From assembly GCF_001424585.1 (NCBI RefSeq), contig NZ_LMPJ01000001.1, forward strand, positions 1,242,450 to 1,306,449: a DNA stretch of 64,000 nt, read 5' to 3'. The notes under the pieces are model-generated. The model did no database searches. It was given only the letters and a program-made list of their open reading frames with translations, and was not told the origin of the DNA. Every line of letters begins with the position of its first letter. The stretch's first letter is position 1. Positions 52,057 through 60,784 of the stretch are shown one piece after another. The translations under genes and the position numbers were made by a program. Source of the DNA: Chryseobacterium sp. Leaf180 (GTDB lineage: Bacteria > Bacteroidota > Bacteroidia > Flavobacteriales > Weeksellaceae).

Positions 52057-52743
52057 TCAGTTTTTTACCAAAAGCCTGAAACCTTCGCCGTGAACGTTGA
52101 TAATTTCCAGACCATCGTCTTCTTTCAGAAGTTTACGGAGTTTGGCAATATATACATCCATACTTCTTGCGGTGAAGTAATTTTCTTTTTTCCAGATTTT
52201 TCTTAAAGCCAAATCTCTCGGCATAAAATCGTTTCTGTGCAGGCACAAAAGTTTCAGAAGTTCGTTTTCTTTTGGTGATAATTTATATTCGTTATCGCCT
52301 ACACGAAGTTGTCGCAGCATAGAATCAAAGAAAATATTGCTGATTTTAAACTGCTCCTGCTCTTCGTTTTCCAAAGTTGAACTTCTCTGTAAAATCGCTT
52401 TGATTTTATATAAAAGCAGCTCAGTATCAAATGGTTTTGTGATATAATCGTCGGCGCCCAGCTGATAACCTTTTAAAATATCTTCTCGCATATTTCTTGC
52501 GGTGAGAAAGATAATCGGCGTGTTTTTATCAATTTTCTTTACATCTTCAGCTAATGAAAAACCATCTTTTTTAGGCATCATCACGTCAAAAATGCAAATG
52601 TCAAAGTCGTTTTCGGTAAATTCTTTCAAACCCATTTCGCCATCGGTCGCCAATGTCACGTCGAAATTGTTGATCATGAGGTAATCTTTCAGTACAGCGC
52701 CAAAACTCTGGTCATCTTCTACTAATAATATTCTGTTGCTCAT
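52057..52743 (-). CDS. OmpR-family response regulator
   Basis: 228 residues: receiver domain (1-120) with the phospho-acceptor Asp in CIFDVMMPKKDG, conserved Thr/Lys (IIFLTA, ITKPFD), and a winged-helix DNA-binding domain (about 135-228, YKLSPKENELLKLLCLHRN). It lies 29 nt after its histidine kinase gene. The regulon is unknown. Confidence 0.93.
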   Translation of the reverse strand: MSNRILLVEDDQSFGAVLKDYLMINNFDVTLATDGEMGLKEFTENDFDICIFDVMMPKKDGFSLAEDVKKIDKNTPIIFLTARNMREDILKGYQLGADDYITKPFDTELLLYKIKAILQRSSTLENEEQEQFKISNIFFDSMLRQLRVGDNEYKLSPKENELLKLLCLHRNDFMPRDLALRKIWKKENYFTARSMDVYIAKLRKLLKEDDGLEIINVHGEGFRLLVKN

Positions 52744-52772
52744 CGTTTATTTTTTAAGGTTAAAATTTGTTT

Positions 52773-54326
52773 TTATACCATCGGAAGTTTAATGATAAAT
52801 GTACTTCCTTCGTCTTTTTTAGAGTTCACAATCACCTGACCTTTATGCAGTTCGATAATTTTTTTCACGTAAGACAAACCAAGTCCCTGACCTTTTACAT
52901 TATGAATATTCCCGGTTTCTTCCCGGAAAAATTTCTCAAAAATTTTGGTTTTGTTCTCAGTTTCCATACCCATTCCTTTGTCGGCAATTTCGATTACGTA
53001 CCAATTGCCTTCATTACGTGTTTTAACTGAAATTTCAGGTGTTTCCTGACTGTATTTATTGGCATTATCAAGAAGATTCACCAGCATATTCGAAATGTGA
53101 AATTCATCTATCTTAAAGACGTATTTCGAAGCATTAAATTCCTGCGTCAGTGTGCCGTTTCTCTGTGTTACAATGAGATTAAAAGATTCAGTGGTCCTTT
53201 TGATCAGTTCGCGCACATTAGTTTCTTTTAAAAATAATTTTACCTCGTTTCGCTCCAGTTTAGACATATTCAGCACGTTCTCGACCTGCTTTTTCATCCT
53301 TAAATTTTCCTGTTTAATGAGCGTGGAATAGTATTTAACTTTATCCGGATTGGTCGCTATAATGTCATTCGCTAAAGAATCTGTTGCGACACTGATCGTC
53401 GCCAACGGAGTTTTAAACTCGTGCGACATATTATTGATAAAGTCGGTTTTGATTTCCGCGATTTTTTTCTGCCGCATCATATAATTAATGGAGATAATAT
53501 AAATGCCCAAAATCGTCAGCAGCGAGAGAAAAGTTCCGAGAAGCATCGGCCAGTTGTTCATAGCGAGAGAGTATCCTTTTTCAGGAAAAGTAAGTGCCAG
53601 AGTATATAATGTGCGGTCTTTGGTGTCGGTAAAAAGCGGATAAGAATAGGTTCCCGTGTTTTTAGTTTCCTTAAAAATACTGTTGGCAACAGCGGTCACA
53701 TTATTATTTTTATCGGTAATTCCGTAGCCAAATTTTACCGAAATACCTTTCATCGCCAGTTCTTTGGTCAGAATGGAATCTAAAATTTTGCGGTCGACAC
53801 GTTTGGAAATCGGAAGATTGTTCCCAACGACTTTTACAAACTCTTTCATGCTGTAATCGCCATTCTGAATATCCTGATTGAGTTCTGTCGTCAGTTCGGA
53901 ACGTTTGGTCGTATCACGTTGAATTCTATACGCCGCTTCGTCTGTCCAAAGTGTTGTCAGACTCAAAGAATCACCCCTTTTTGAGATCGGAAGCTGTTTT
54001 TTTTCAATTAAATTTTTAGAATATATAATCGAGCGCTGCTTACCCGAATCTTCAACCTGCTGAATCGTCGTAAGCGAGGGCTGATCGCTGTTTGCGAGAA
54101 TATTATTTCTAAAATTGCTGTTGTTTTGATTCAAATATTTATCAATTTCAATCTCAGACACACGCTTTGAAGTATTTTCTAATGCTGTGAAAACTTTATT
54201 GGAAAATTCCTGCTCCAGAGCGCCGTAATATCCTTTCAGCCAATAAAACTGAAGCGTTACAAAAACGATCAGTGAGATGGTCATAAACACCGAAATAATC
54301 GGGATGAATCTGTTATTCATTACCAT
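52773..54326 (-). CDS. membrane sensor histidine kinase
   Basis: 517 residues. Membrane segments at about 8-27 and 268-288 enclose a ~240-residue periplasmic sensor. The kinase core shows the H-box NNMSHEFKTPLATIS, N-box NLLDNANKYS, and G-boxes ADKGMGM and GQGLGLSYVKKI. No HAMP domain is evident. Operon partner of the response regulator downstream; the signal is unknown. Confidence 0.92.
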   Translation of the reverse strand: MVMNNRFIPIISVFMTISLIVFVTLQFYWLKGYYGALEQEFSNKVFTALENTSKRVSEIEIDKYLNQNNSNFRNNILANSDQPSLTTIQQVEDSGKQRSIIYSKNLIEKKQLPISKRGDSLSLTTLWTDEAAYRIQRDTTKRSELTTELNQDIQNGDYSMKEFVKVVGNNLPISKRVDRKILDSILTKELAMKGISVKFGYGITDKNNNVTAVANSIFKETKNTGTYSYPLFTDTKDRTLYTLALTFPEKGYSLAMNNWPMLLGTFLSLLTILGIYIISINYMMRQKKIAEIKTDFINNMSHEFKTPLATISVATDSLANDIIATNPDKVKYYSTLIKQENLRMKKQVENVLNMSKLERNEVKLFLKETNVRELIKRTTESFNLIVTQRNGTLTQEFNASKYVFKIDEFHISNMLVNLLDNANKYSQETPEISVKTRNEGNWYVIEIADKGMGMETENKTKIFEKFFREETGNIHNVKGQGLGLSYVKKIIELHKGQVIVNSKKDEGSTFIIKLPMV

Positions 54327-54470
54327 TTAGATTCTTTGATAAATGTTAAAATGAAATATTTTAAGAACAAATAAACAAATATCCAGCCATAGAAATGGTT
54401 TATTATTCTTAAAAATAATATTTTTAACAAATATTTACGAAAAAGGTTTGACCAGAGATTGATTCAAACC

Positions 54471-54500
54471 AAAAAAGGAAAGCTATCTGCCTTCCTTTTA
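54471..54500 (-). terminator. terminator of the 54520-54864 gene
   Basis: AAAAGGAA/TTCCTTTT stem with T run on the minus strand. The gap 54327-54470 upstream of the kinase gene is AT-rich with no other clear signal. Confidence 0.75.
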
Positions 54501-54519
54501 TGTAATTTGCCAAATTCTG

Positions 54520-54864
54520 TTAAAGTAATTCCTCATCCTGGAAATACTGTATGATCGCTTTTTTCATTAAAAGCTGCTGTTCGTTAGGCTTCAGTTCCGG
54601 CAAATCTTCCAGCTGATCAAAGTGCGGATATCCGTCGTCATCGTAATGCGAAAATTTGTAATATCCGAAAGGTTCCAAAAGTCGGCAAACTGCGATGTGC
54701 AGGATATTCAGTTTGTCATCTTTGGTGTATTTCTGCTTTCCGCTTCCCAGTTCCTGAAGTCCGATCAGGAAAAGATACGTTTCGATTGGCGCGTCTTTTT
54801 CCGTTTCAAAATTTTCGATAAAAAACTCCTGTATTTTTTTCCAGTATTCTGATTCTGTCATCAT
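54520..54864 (-). CDS. conserved hypothetical acidic protein
   Basis: 114 residues, soluble and acidic: MMTESEYWKKIQEFF, ETYLFLIGLQELGSG, then SHYDDDGYPHFDQLEDLPEL and a helical end (EQQLLMKKAIIQYF). I recognise it as a type found in Flavobacteriia but not as a named family. It lies 27 nt after the oligopeptidase B gene and is probably co-transcribed with it. Confidence 0.6.
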   Translation of the reverse strand: MMTESEYWKKIQEFFIENFETEKDAPIETYLFLIGLQELGSGKQKYTKDDKLNILHIAVCRLLEPFGYYKFSHYDDDGYPHFDQLEDLPELKPNEQQLLMKKAIIQYFQDEELL

Positions 54865-54891
54865 TAACTTTAAATAATTAATAAAGTGGTT

Positions 54892-56937
54892 CTAAATTTT
54901 TCCGTCAATTTTTAAAAGAAATGCAAATTCCAAAGCATCTTCCTTCAAAGATTCAAATCTTCCGCTGGCGCCGCCGTGACCGGCACTCATATCGGTTTTG
55001 AAAACCAAAAGATTGTCGTCGGTTTTCATTTCGCGCAATCTCGCTGTCCATTTCGCGGGTTCCCAGTATTGCACCTGAGAATCGTGAAGTCCTGTCGTGA
55101 TAAGCATATGCGGATATTCTTTGGCTTCCACATTGTCGTACGGCGAATATTCTTTCATGTAAAAATAATATTCTTCGTCATTCGGATTTCCCCATTCGTC
55201 GTATTCGCCGGTCGTGAGCGGAATGGTTTCATCGAGCATCGTCGTCACAACATCTACAAATGGCACCTGTGCTACAATTCCGTTAAAAAGTTTTGGCTCC
55301 AAATTTACGACAGCGCCAACCAAAAGTCCTCCAGCGCTTCCGCCCATAGCGTACAGATGTTTTGATGATGTATAATTTTCCTGTATTAAATATTTTCCTG
55401 CATCAATAAAATCGTAAAAAGTATTTTTCTTAAACAGCATTTTGCCGTCCTCGTACCATTCTCTTCCTAAATATTCACCGCCGCGTATGTGCGCGATAGC
55501 ATAAATAAATCCACGGTCGAGAAGCGAAAGGCGGACATTCGAAAAAGTTGCGTCAACTGTGTGACCGTAGCTTCCGTAGCCGTAAAGGAGAAGCGGCGTG
55601 TCGGCAGATTTTTTCGTGTCTTTATGATAAACCAGCGAAACCGGAATCTGCTCATTTCCGTCTCGTGAAGGCGCCCAGATTCTTTCCGAAATATAATTTT
55701 CTGCCAAAAATTTCCCACCCAAAACTTCCTGTTGCTTTAGAAGATGTGTGATTTTATTCTTCATATCAAACTCATACGTCGAGCCTGGAACGGTGAGCGA
55801 AGTATAACCAAAACGCAGAATCTCCGTATTGAATTCGAGATTCAAACCAATATATGCAGTGTATGTAGGATCCGTAAACGGAATGTTAAAAACTTCTCCT
55901 GTCGCATTTTGGATAATTTTAATGTAAAGCAGACCTCTTTCGCGCTCTTCCAAAACGAGATAATCATTGAAAATCTCAAAGCCTTCCAGCAAAACTTCTT
56001 CACGGTGCGGAATTACATCCACCCAGTTTTCCATGGTGCAGTTTTCAATCTTCGTTTTTACAAGTTTGAAATTCGTAGCATCATCGGCGTTTGTGATAAT
56101 ATAAAATTCGTCTTTGTAATGTTCAACAGAATATTCGAGATCGTCGATTCTCGGCTGAATCACCTTCCAGTCGGTAAAAACATCATCCGCCGGAATAAAA
56201 TAATGCTCGTCTGAAATCGTACTTGAGCTTGCCAGAAAAATATATTCAAGCGATTTTGTTTTAAAAACATTCACGTCAAATGTGTCATCTTTTTCATGGA
56301 AAATCAAAACGTCTTCAGAAGAATCTGTGCCCATTCTGTGGCGGTAGACTTTGTACGCACGAAGACTTTTATCTTTTCTGATGTAAAAAACATGCTCGTT
56401 ATCGTTTGCCCAAACGGCTTTTCCGGTCGTGTTTTCTATTTCGTCGCCAAGATATTCTCCGGTTTGAAGATTTTTAAACTTTAAAGTATAAATTCTTCGC
56501 CCAACGCTGTCTTCAGAGAAAGAAACGAGTTTGTTATCCGGGCTTGTGGCTACGCTTGCCACTTCAAAATATTCGTGCGTACCGGCAAGAATATTTACAT
56601 CGAGAATAATCTCTTCGGCATTTTCCAGCGTCTGAAAACGGCGGCAGAAAATCGGATATTCTTTTCCTTCTTCATATCGCACGATGTACCAGTACCCGTT
56701 AAAAAAATACGGAATCGACTCGTCATCTTTCTTATAGCGCGCCTTCATTTCTTCGTACAGTTCTTCCTGCAGCGCTTCAGTGTCTTTCATCACCGCATCT
56801 GCGTAAGCGTTTTCTTCGTTGAGGTATTTTATCACTTCAGGATTTTCGCGGTCATTCATCCAAAAATAAGGATCATTGCGCGTGTCGCCGTGTATTGTAA
56901 GGATTTTATCTATTTTTAATGCTTCTGGAGCTTTCAT
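54892..56937 (-). CDS. ptrB: oligopeptidase B (S9 family), cytoplasmic
   Basis: 681 residues without a signal peptide. Propeller domain about 70-390; hydrolase domain with GGSAGGLLVG (Ser), HDSQVQYWEP (Asp) and SAGHGGASGR (His). IHTV-like and YGSYGHTVDATF segments are usual for protease II, which cuts peptides after Arg/Lys. It complements the secreted prolyl oligopeptidase at 26556-28667. Confidence 0.92.
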   Translation of the reverse strand: MKAPEALKIDKILTIHGDTRNDPYFWMNDRENPEVIKYLNEENAYADAVMKDTEALQEELYEEMKARYKKDDESIPYFFNGYWYIVRYEEGKEYPIFCRRFQTLENAEEIILDVNILAGTHEYFEVASVATSPDNKLVSFSEDSVGRRIYTLKFKNLQTGEYLGDEIENTTGKAVWANDNEHVFYIRKDKSLRAYKVYRHRMGTDSSEDVLIFHEKDDTFDVNVFKTKSLEYIFLASSSTISDEHYFIPADDVFTDWKVIQPRIDDLEYSVEHYKDEFYIITNADDATNFKLVKTKIENCTMENWVDVIPHREEVLLEGFEIFNDYLVLEERERGLLYIKIIQNATGEVFNIPFTDPTYTAYIGLNLEFNTEILRFGYTSLTVPGSTYEFDMKNKITHLLKQQEVLGGKFLAENYISERIWAPSRDGNEQIPVSLVYHKDTKKSADTPLLLYGYGSYGHTVDATFSNVRLSLLDRGFIYAIAHIRGGEYLGREWYEDGKMLFKKNTFYDFIDAGKYLIQENYTSSKHLYAMGGSAGGLLVGAVVNLEPKLFNGIVAQVPFVDVVTTMLDETIPLTTGEYDEWGNPNDEEYYFYMKEYSPYDNVEAKEYPHMLITTGLHDSQVQYWEPAKWTARLREMKTDDNLLVFKTDMSAGHGGASGRFESLKEDALEFAFLLKIDGKI

Positions 56938-56970
56938 CAGTATTTGGGAATCTTGTTTTTAAATGTAATT

Positions 56971-57010
56971 AAAAAAAAACCATCTTTCCTGTGCTGAAAA
57001 GACGGTTTTT
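56971..57010 (-). terminator. terminator of the HemD-like/DUF4271 pair
   Basis: AAAAACC and TCTTT pair with AAAGA and GGTTTTT around one mismatch; a nine-base T run follows on the minus strand. Confidence 0.7.
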
Positions 57011-57028
57011 AGGCTAAAAAAGCGGCAG

Positions 57029-57769
57029 TTATTTGTGCAGACTTTTTATATATTTTTCGAGTGCCATCGTCATAGAAGGCGTTTCTTTCGTAGGAGCCAT
57101 CAGGTCAACTTTAATGCCGGCTTCTTCGGCTGCTGCCAGTGTTGTATTTCCAAAAACACCGATTTTCGTAGTTTCCTGTTTAAAATTCGGGAAATTCTGC
57201 TGAAGCGATTTAATGCCTTGCGGACTGAAAAATATCAACATATCATAATCATCAATATTGATGTCGGTAAGATCGCTGCAAACCGTACGGTACATGATAG
57301 CGCGTGTCCAGTCGACGTTTGCGGTATCAAGTGTTTTGGTAATATCCGGACTTAAAACATCAGATGAAGGCAAAAGATATTTTTCTGAGGGAAATTTTTT
57401 AAACAAAGGCAAAAGATCGGCAAAGTTTTTCTCACCAAAGCTGATTTTTCTTTTTCGGTAAACAATATGTTTCTGAAGATAGTTGGCAATCGCCTCAGAC
57501 TGGCAGATATACCGCATCGTATCCGGAACGGCGAATCTCATCTCTTCGGCCAATCTGAAATAATGATCCACTGCGTTTTTACTGGTAAAAATAATGCCTG
57601 TAAAGTGACTGAGATCTATTTTCTGTGTGCGGAGCTCTTTGTTGTCTACTCCTTCTACATGGATGAACGGACGGAAATCTATCTTTATTTTTTCCTTTTT
57701 CGCAATTTCCAGATACGGTGAAGACTCACTAGGCGCCGGCTGGGAAACCAATATAGACTTTATTCTCAT
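57029..57769 (-). CDS. second uroporphyrinogen-III synthase (HemD-like)
   Basis: 246 residues from ATG 57769 (MRIKSILVSQPAPSES); an upstream in-frame start would run into the DUF4271 gene. FTGIIFTSKNAVDHYF, MLIFFSPQGIKSLQQNF and GVFGNTTLAAAEEAG are HemD features. The first HemD (1-510) shares FTSANGVKSFF and FFSPSG, so the window encodes two paralogues. It sits 12 nt downstream of DUF4271, a common pairing in Bacteroidota. Whether both make uroporphyrinogen III is unknown. Confidence 0.82.
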   Translation of the reverse strand: MRIKSILVSQPAPSESSPYLEIAKKEKIKIDFRPFIHVEGVDNKELRTQKIDLSHFTGIIFTSKNAVDHYFRLAEEMRFAVPDTMRYICQSEAIANYLQKHIVYRKRKISFGEKNFADLLPLFKKFPSEKYLLPSSDVLSPDITKTLDTANVDWTRAIMYRTVCSDLTDINIDDYDMLIFFSPQGIKSLQQNFPNFKQETTKIGVFGNTTLAAAEEAGIKVDLMAPTKETPSMTMALEKYIKSLHK

Positions 57770-57780
57770 CTTATCGTGTA

Positions 57781-58452
57781 TTAAAAAAATAATAGCTTCC
57801 AAAGAAGCATCAGAGGTGCAATTTGGAGGGTGCAAATATACAAAAATTTATAATACCATTTTTGTGGTAATACCTTGTTCTTGTGAAATAAATAGAAAAA
57901 AATCTTGAAAATAAAAACCAATCCGAAAAATCCCAGATAATAGATAAATGCTTCTTTTTTATCAATCGGGAAGTAGTAGTGCATTACGCACAGAATAAGC
58001 ACCAGAAAAGTAAAAATAAAATGGAATTTGGTCGACGTAAAATAAAATATCGCCCATTTTTTCCCGTCGCCAATGCTGTGATAAAGAAGAAATCCCAAAG
58101 TCGTACGTATCAGATAAAAAATGCTGATCGCGATGACGGCAAAACCTATTTTATTCAGCTGAAAACCGGCAACTTGCAAATCTGCAACAAACTTCGGAAC
58201 AGTAGGAATATATTGTGATACCAAAACTGCCAATGAAAGTACGGTAACCATTGAAGTAATCATCCAGCTCGGGAAATTGTTGCTGGCATCGTAGAATTTT
58301 TGCAGCAGAAAATCAAGCAAATTGGCCTCACGCTCCACGACATTCATCATAAAGATATACAGAAAAAGGCAGCCGGTGAGAATGAAAATCACCCAGTCGT
58401 TATTTTCCGGTATTCTCAGCTGGTCGGTAAAACTTTGTAGTAGTAAAGGCAA
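57781..58452 (-). CDS. DUF4271 membrane protein
   Basis: 223 residues, about six membrane segments (near 20-37, 62-80, 100-117, 140-160, 168-187, 205-222). Matches the DUF4271 type of Bacteroidota. The start appears to be TTG at 58452 (no ATG precedes the first membrane segment), 13 nt after the -7 box at 58466-58473. Function unknown; the partner is the HemD-like gene. Confidence 0.8.
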   Translation of the reverse strand: MPLLLQSFTDQLRIPENNDWVIFILTGCLFLYIFMMNVVEREANLLDFLLQKFYDASNNFPSWMITSMVTVLSLAVLVSQYIPTVPKFVADLQVAGFQLNKIGFAVIAISIFYLIRTTLGFLLYHSIGDGKKWAIFYFTSTKFHFIFTFLVLILCVMHYYFPIDKKEAFIYYLGFFGLVFIFKIFFYLFHKNKVLPQKWYYKFLYICTLQIAPLMLLWKLLFF

Positions 58453-58465
58453 AGTGCTTTTTTTG

Positions 58466-58473
58466 CAAAATTA
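58466..58473 (-). promoter_or_regulatory. -7 box of DUF4271/HemD-like operon
   Basis: TAATTTTG on the minus strand; TTTTG lies 16 nt further upstream. Divergent from the promoter at 58513-58520. Confidence 0.5.
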
Positions 58474-58512
58474 AAGATTATTTTTTGTTCAAAACAAAAA
58501 GCTGAAAATAAC

Positions 58513-58520
58513 TATCTTTG
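58513..58520 (+). promoter_or_regulatory. -7 box of polyprenol-phosphate glycosyltransferase operon
   Basis: TATCTTTG, 9 nt before the ATG at 58530; it overlaps and rejects the in-frame TTG at 58518. Confidence 0.55.
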
Positions 58521-58529
58521 CCCATTCAA

Positions 58530-59246
58530 ATGAAAAAGCTCGTTATCATCCCCACATACAACGAAAAGGAAAATATCGCGAATATTATCTCTGCCGTTTT
58601 TGCATTGGAAGATACGTTTCACATTCTCGTGGTAGATGATTCTTCGCCAGATGGAACGGGCGATATCGTCCGGAATTTACAGCAGGAATTTCCGCATACA
58701 CTTCACCTTTCCGTCAGAAAAGTGAAGGACGGTTTAGGTAAAGCATACATTCATGGTTTCCGCTGGGCTTTGCAGAACGAGTACGACTACATTTTTGAAA
58801 TGGATGCCGATTTTTCTCACAATCCGGAAGATTTACCCAAACTTTTTAATGCATGTCTCAATGCCGATATGGCGGTCGGATCGCGCTATTCTAAAGGTGT
58901 GAATGTGGTAAACTGGCCTATGGGAAGGGTTTTGCTCTCTTATTTTGCCTCAAAATATGTGCGTTTCATTCTCGGACTTTCGGTGCACGATACGACGGCC
59001 GGTTTTGTCTGCTTCTCACGAAGAGTCTTAGAAGAAATCGGTCTTGATAATGTGCGCCTGAAAGGCTACGGTTTTCAGATTGAAATGAAATTCCGCACCT
59101 TTAAAAAAGGTTTTAAAATCGTTGAAGTGCCGATTATTTTTACCAACCGTGAGCTGGGCGAAAGCAAAATGAACGGCGGCATCATTCACGAGGCTGTTTT
59201 TGGTGTTTTAAATTTAAAATGGAAATCGCTGATAGGAAAGCTATGA
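58530..59246 (+). CDS. polyprenol-phosphate mannosyltransferase-like GT2 (DPM1 type)
   Basis: 238 residues from ATG 58530 (MKKLVIIPTYNEKENI). GT2 motifs: VVDDSSPDGTGD, EMDADFSHNPEDLP (metal-binding DxD) and GYGFQIEMKFR. No C-terminal membrane segments, as in the single-domain DPM1 group. It would transfer a sugar from a nucleotide donor to a lipid phosphate at the inner membrane. The stop overlaps the DUF4296 ATG (ATGA). Confidence 0.88.
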   Translation: MKKLVIIPTYNEKENIANIISAVFALEDTFHILVVDDSSPDGTGDIVRNLQQEFPHTLHLSVRKVKDGLGKAYIHGFRWALQNEYDYIFEMDADFSHNPEDLPKLFNACLNADMAVGSRYSKGVNVVNWPMGRVLLSYFASKYVRFILGLSVHDTTAGFVCFSRRVLEEIGLDNVRLKGYGFQIEMKFRTFKKGFKIVEVPIIFTNRELGESKMNGGIIHEAVFGVLNLKWKSLIGKL

Positions 59247-59614
59247 AAAGGTTTTTAATTCTTTCATTATTAATGATGCTTGCGTCGTGCAGCGATTACA
59301 TCGAGAAGCCTGAAAATCTGGTCGACAAGACAACGATGGCCGATATTCTGGTTGATCTCGCAGTAGCCGAACAGGTAATTTACACGTATCAGGGCAAAGA
59401 TCTTGAAAGTGAAACCAAATATATTTTGAAATCGCACAATGTAAAGCAGGAAGATTTTCTGGCGAGTTACAAATATTACGTTGTGAAGCGGAAAATGAAG
59501 AAGATAACAGAAGAAGCGCAGGAAAAACTCCTCGAGAAAGACCCGAAAGCCGAAAAATTTATTCAGGATCGGCTGAAAGGAAATCCAATAGGAGCGCCGG
59601 CTTTAATTAGATAA
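59243..59614 (+). CDS. DUF4296 lipoprotein
   Basis: 123 residues from ATG 59243 (MKRFLILS), lipobox MLASC (Cys15). PENLVDKTTMADILVDLAVAEQVIYTYQG matches DUF4296, a helical periplasmic domain of Bacteroidota. Translationally coupled to the glycosyltransferase upstream; tgt follows by 4 nt. Function unknown. Confidence 0.82.
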   Translation: MKRFLILSLLMMLASCSDYIEKPENLVDKTTMADILVDLAVAEQVIYTYQGKDLESETKYILKSHNVKQEDFLASYKYYVVKRKMKKITEEAQEKLLEKDPKAEKFIQDRLKGNPIGAPALIR

Positions 59615-59618
59615 AATC

Positions 59619-60755
59619 ATGCAGAATAATTTTTTCACCATACATAAAACGACCGAAGGAAAAGCGCGCGCCGGCGAACTCGTTACCGACCACGGAACGG
59701 TGCAGACGCCGATTTTCATGCCTGTAGGAACCGTTGCCAGCGTAAAAACTGTTCATCAGCGAGAGCTGAAAGACGACATAAAAGCGCAGATTATTTTAGG
59801 AAACACTTATCACCTCTATCTTCGCCCGGGAATGGATGTGATGACGGAAGCCGGTGGTTTGCATAAATTTATGAACTGGGACTTGCCGATTCTTACCGAC
59901 TCTGGCGGTTTTCAGGTTTTTTCGCTTTCGAAAAGCAGGAAAATGTCTGAAGAAGGTGTCAAATTTAAGTCACATATTGACGGAAGTTATCATCTTTTCA
60001 CTCCGGAAAAATCAATGGAAATTCAGCGGCAGATCGGCGCCGATATTTTTATGGCTTTTGATGAATGTGTGGCCTATCCGTGCGAATACAATCAGGCGAA
60101 ACTTTCGATGGAACTTACCCACCGATGGCTGAAACGCTGCATCGAGTGGACTGAAGAAAACAAAGAACTCTATGGTTACAAACAGCGCCTGTTCCCGATT
60201 GTGCAGGGATCGACGTTTTCAGATTTAAGAAAAATTTCAGCGCAGGTCATTGCAGATTCCGGTGCGGATGGAAACGCGATTGGCGGACTTTCTGTGGGCG
60301 AGCCGGAAGAAGAAATGTACAGAATTACCGATGAGGTGACGGATATTTTGCCTAAAGAAAAACCGCGCTATTTAATGGGCGTGGGAACACCATGGAACAT
60401 TCTGGAATCAATCGGTCTTGGAATAGACATGATGGACTGCGTAATGCCAACTAGAAATGCAAGAAATGCGACCTTATTCTCATGGAACGGCGTGATGAAT
60501 CTTAAAAACGAAAAGTGGAAGAAAGACTTTTCGCCGCTTGACGAATTCGGAACGAGTTTCGTAGACCACGAATATTCTAAAGCCTATCTGCGTCATCTTT
60601 TCGTTTCAAAAGAATATCTGGCCAAGCAAATTGCTTCAATACACAATCTGGCATTCTATTTAGATTTGGTAAAAGTGGCACGCGAGCACATTATCGCCGG
60701 CGATTTTTATCAGTGGAAAGATTCAGTAATGCCTCGTTTGAGACAGAGACTTTAG
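59619..60755 (+). CDS. tgt: tRNA-guanine transglycosylase lacking zinc cysteines
   Basis: 378 residues. The barrel motifs are intact: PILTDSGGFQVFSL, FDECVAYP, GGLSVGEP and DMMDCVMPTRNARNATLF. In canonical Tgt the CxCxxC plus His hold a structural zinc; here those positions are Gly311, Ser313 and Asp316 (PLDEFGTSFVDHEYSKAYL), while the fourth ligand His342 (SIHNL) remains at exactly +26. It inserts a queuine precursor at position 34 of tRNAs. The loss of zinc ligands looks real, since flanking sequence aligns without gaps. Confidence 0.95.
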   Translation: MQNNFFTIHKTTEGKARAGELVTDHGTVQTPIFMPVGTVASVKTVHQRELKDDIKAQIILGNTYHLYLRPGMDVMTEAGGLHKFMNWDLPILTDSGGFQVFSLSKSRKMSEEGVKFKSHIDGSYHLFTPEKSMEIQRQIGADIFMAFDECVAYPCEYNQAKLSMELTHRWLKRCIEWTEENKELYGYKQRLFPIVQGSTFSDLRKISAQVIADSGADGNAIGGLSVGEPEEEMYRITDEVTDILPKEKPRYLMGVGTPWNILESIGLGIDMMDCVMPTRNARNATLFSWNGVMNLKNEKWKKDFSPLDEFGTSFVDHEYSKAYLRHLFVSKEYLAKQIASIHNLAFYLDLVKVAREHIIAGDFYQWKDSVMPRLRQRL

Positions 60756-60763
60756 TACATTTG
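60756..60763 (+). promoter_or_regulatory. -7 box of LptF/G-like gene
   Basis: TACATTTG immediately after the tgt stop, 21 nt before the ATG; TTTG 15 nt upstream may serve as a short-spaced -33. Confidence 0.5.
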
Positions 60764-60784
60764 CAAAAAAGTGAGTAGCGCATC

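Noticed and set aside
57770-57835. 22-residue N-terminal extension of the second HemD
   Set aside because: It overlaps the DUF4271 coding end and starts without a promoter; MRIKSILVSQ is a normal HemD beginning.
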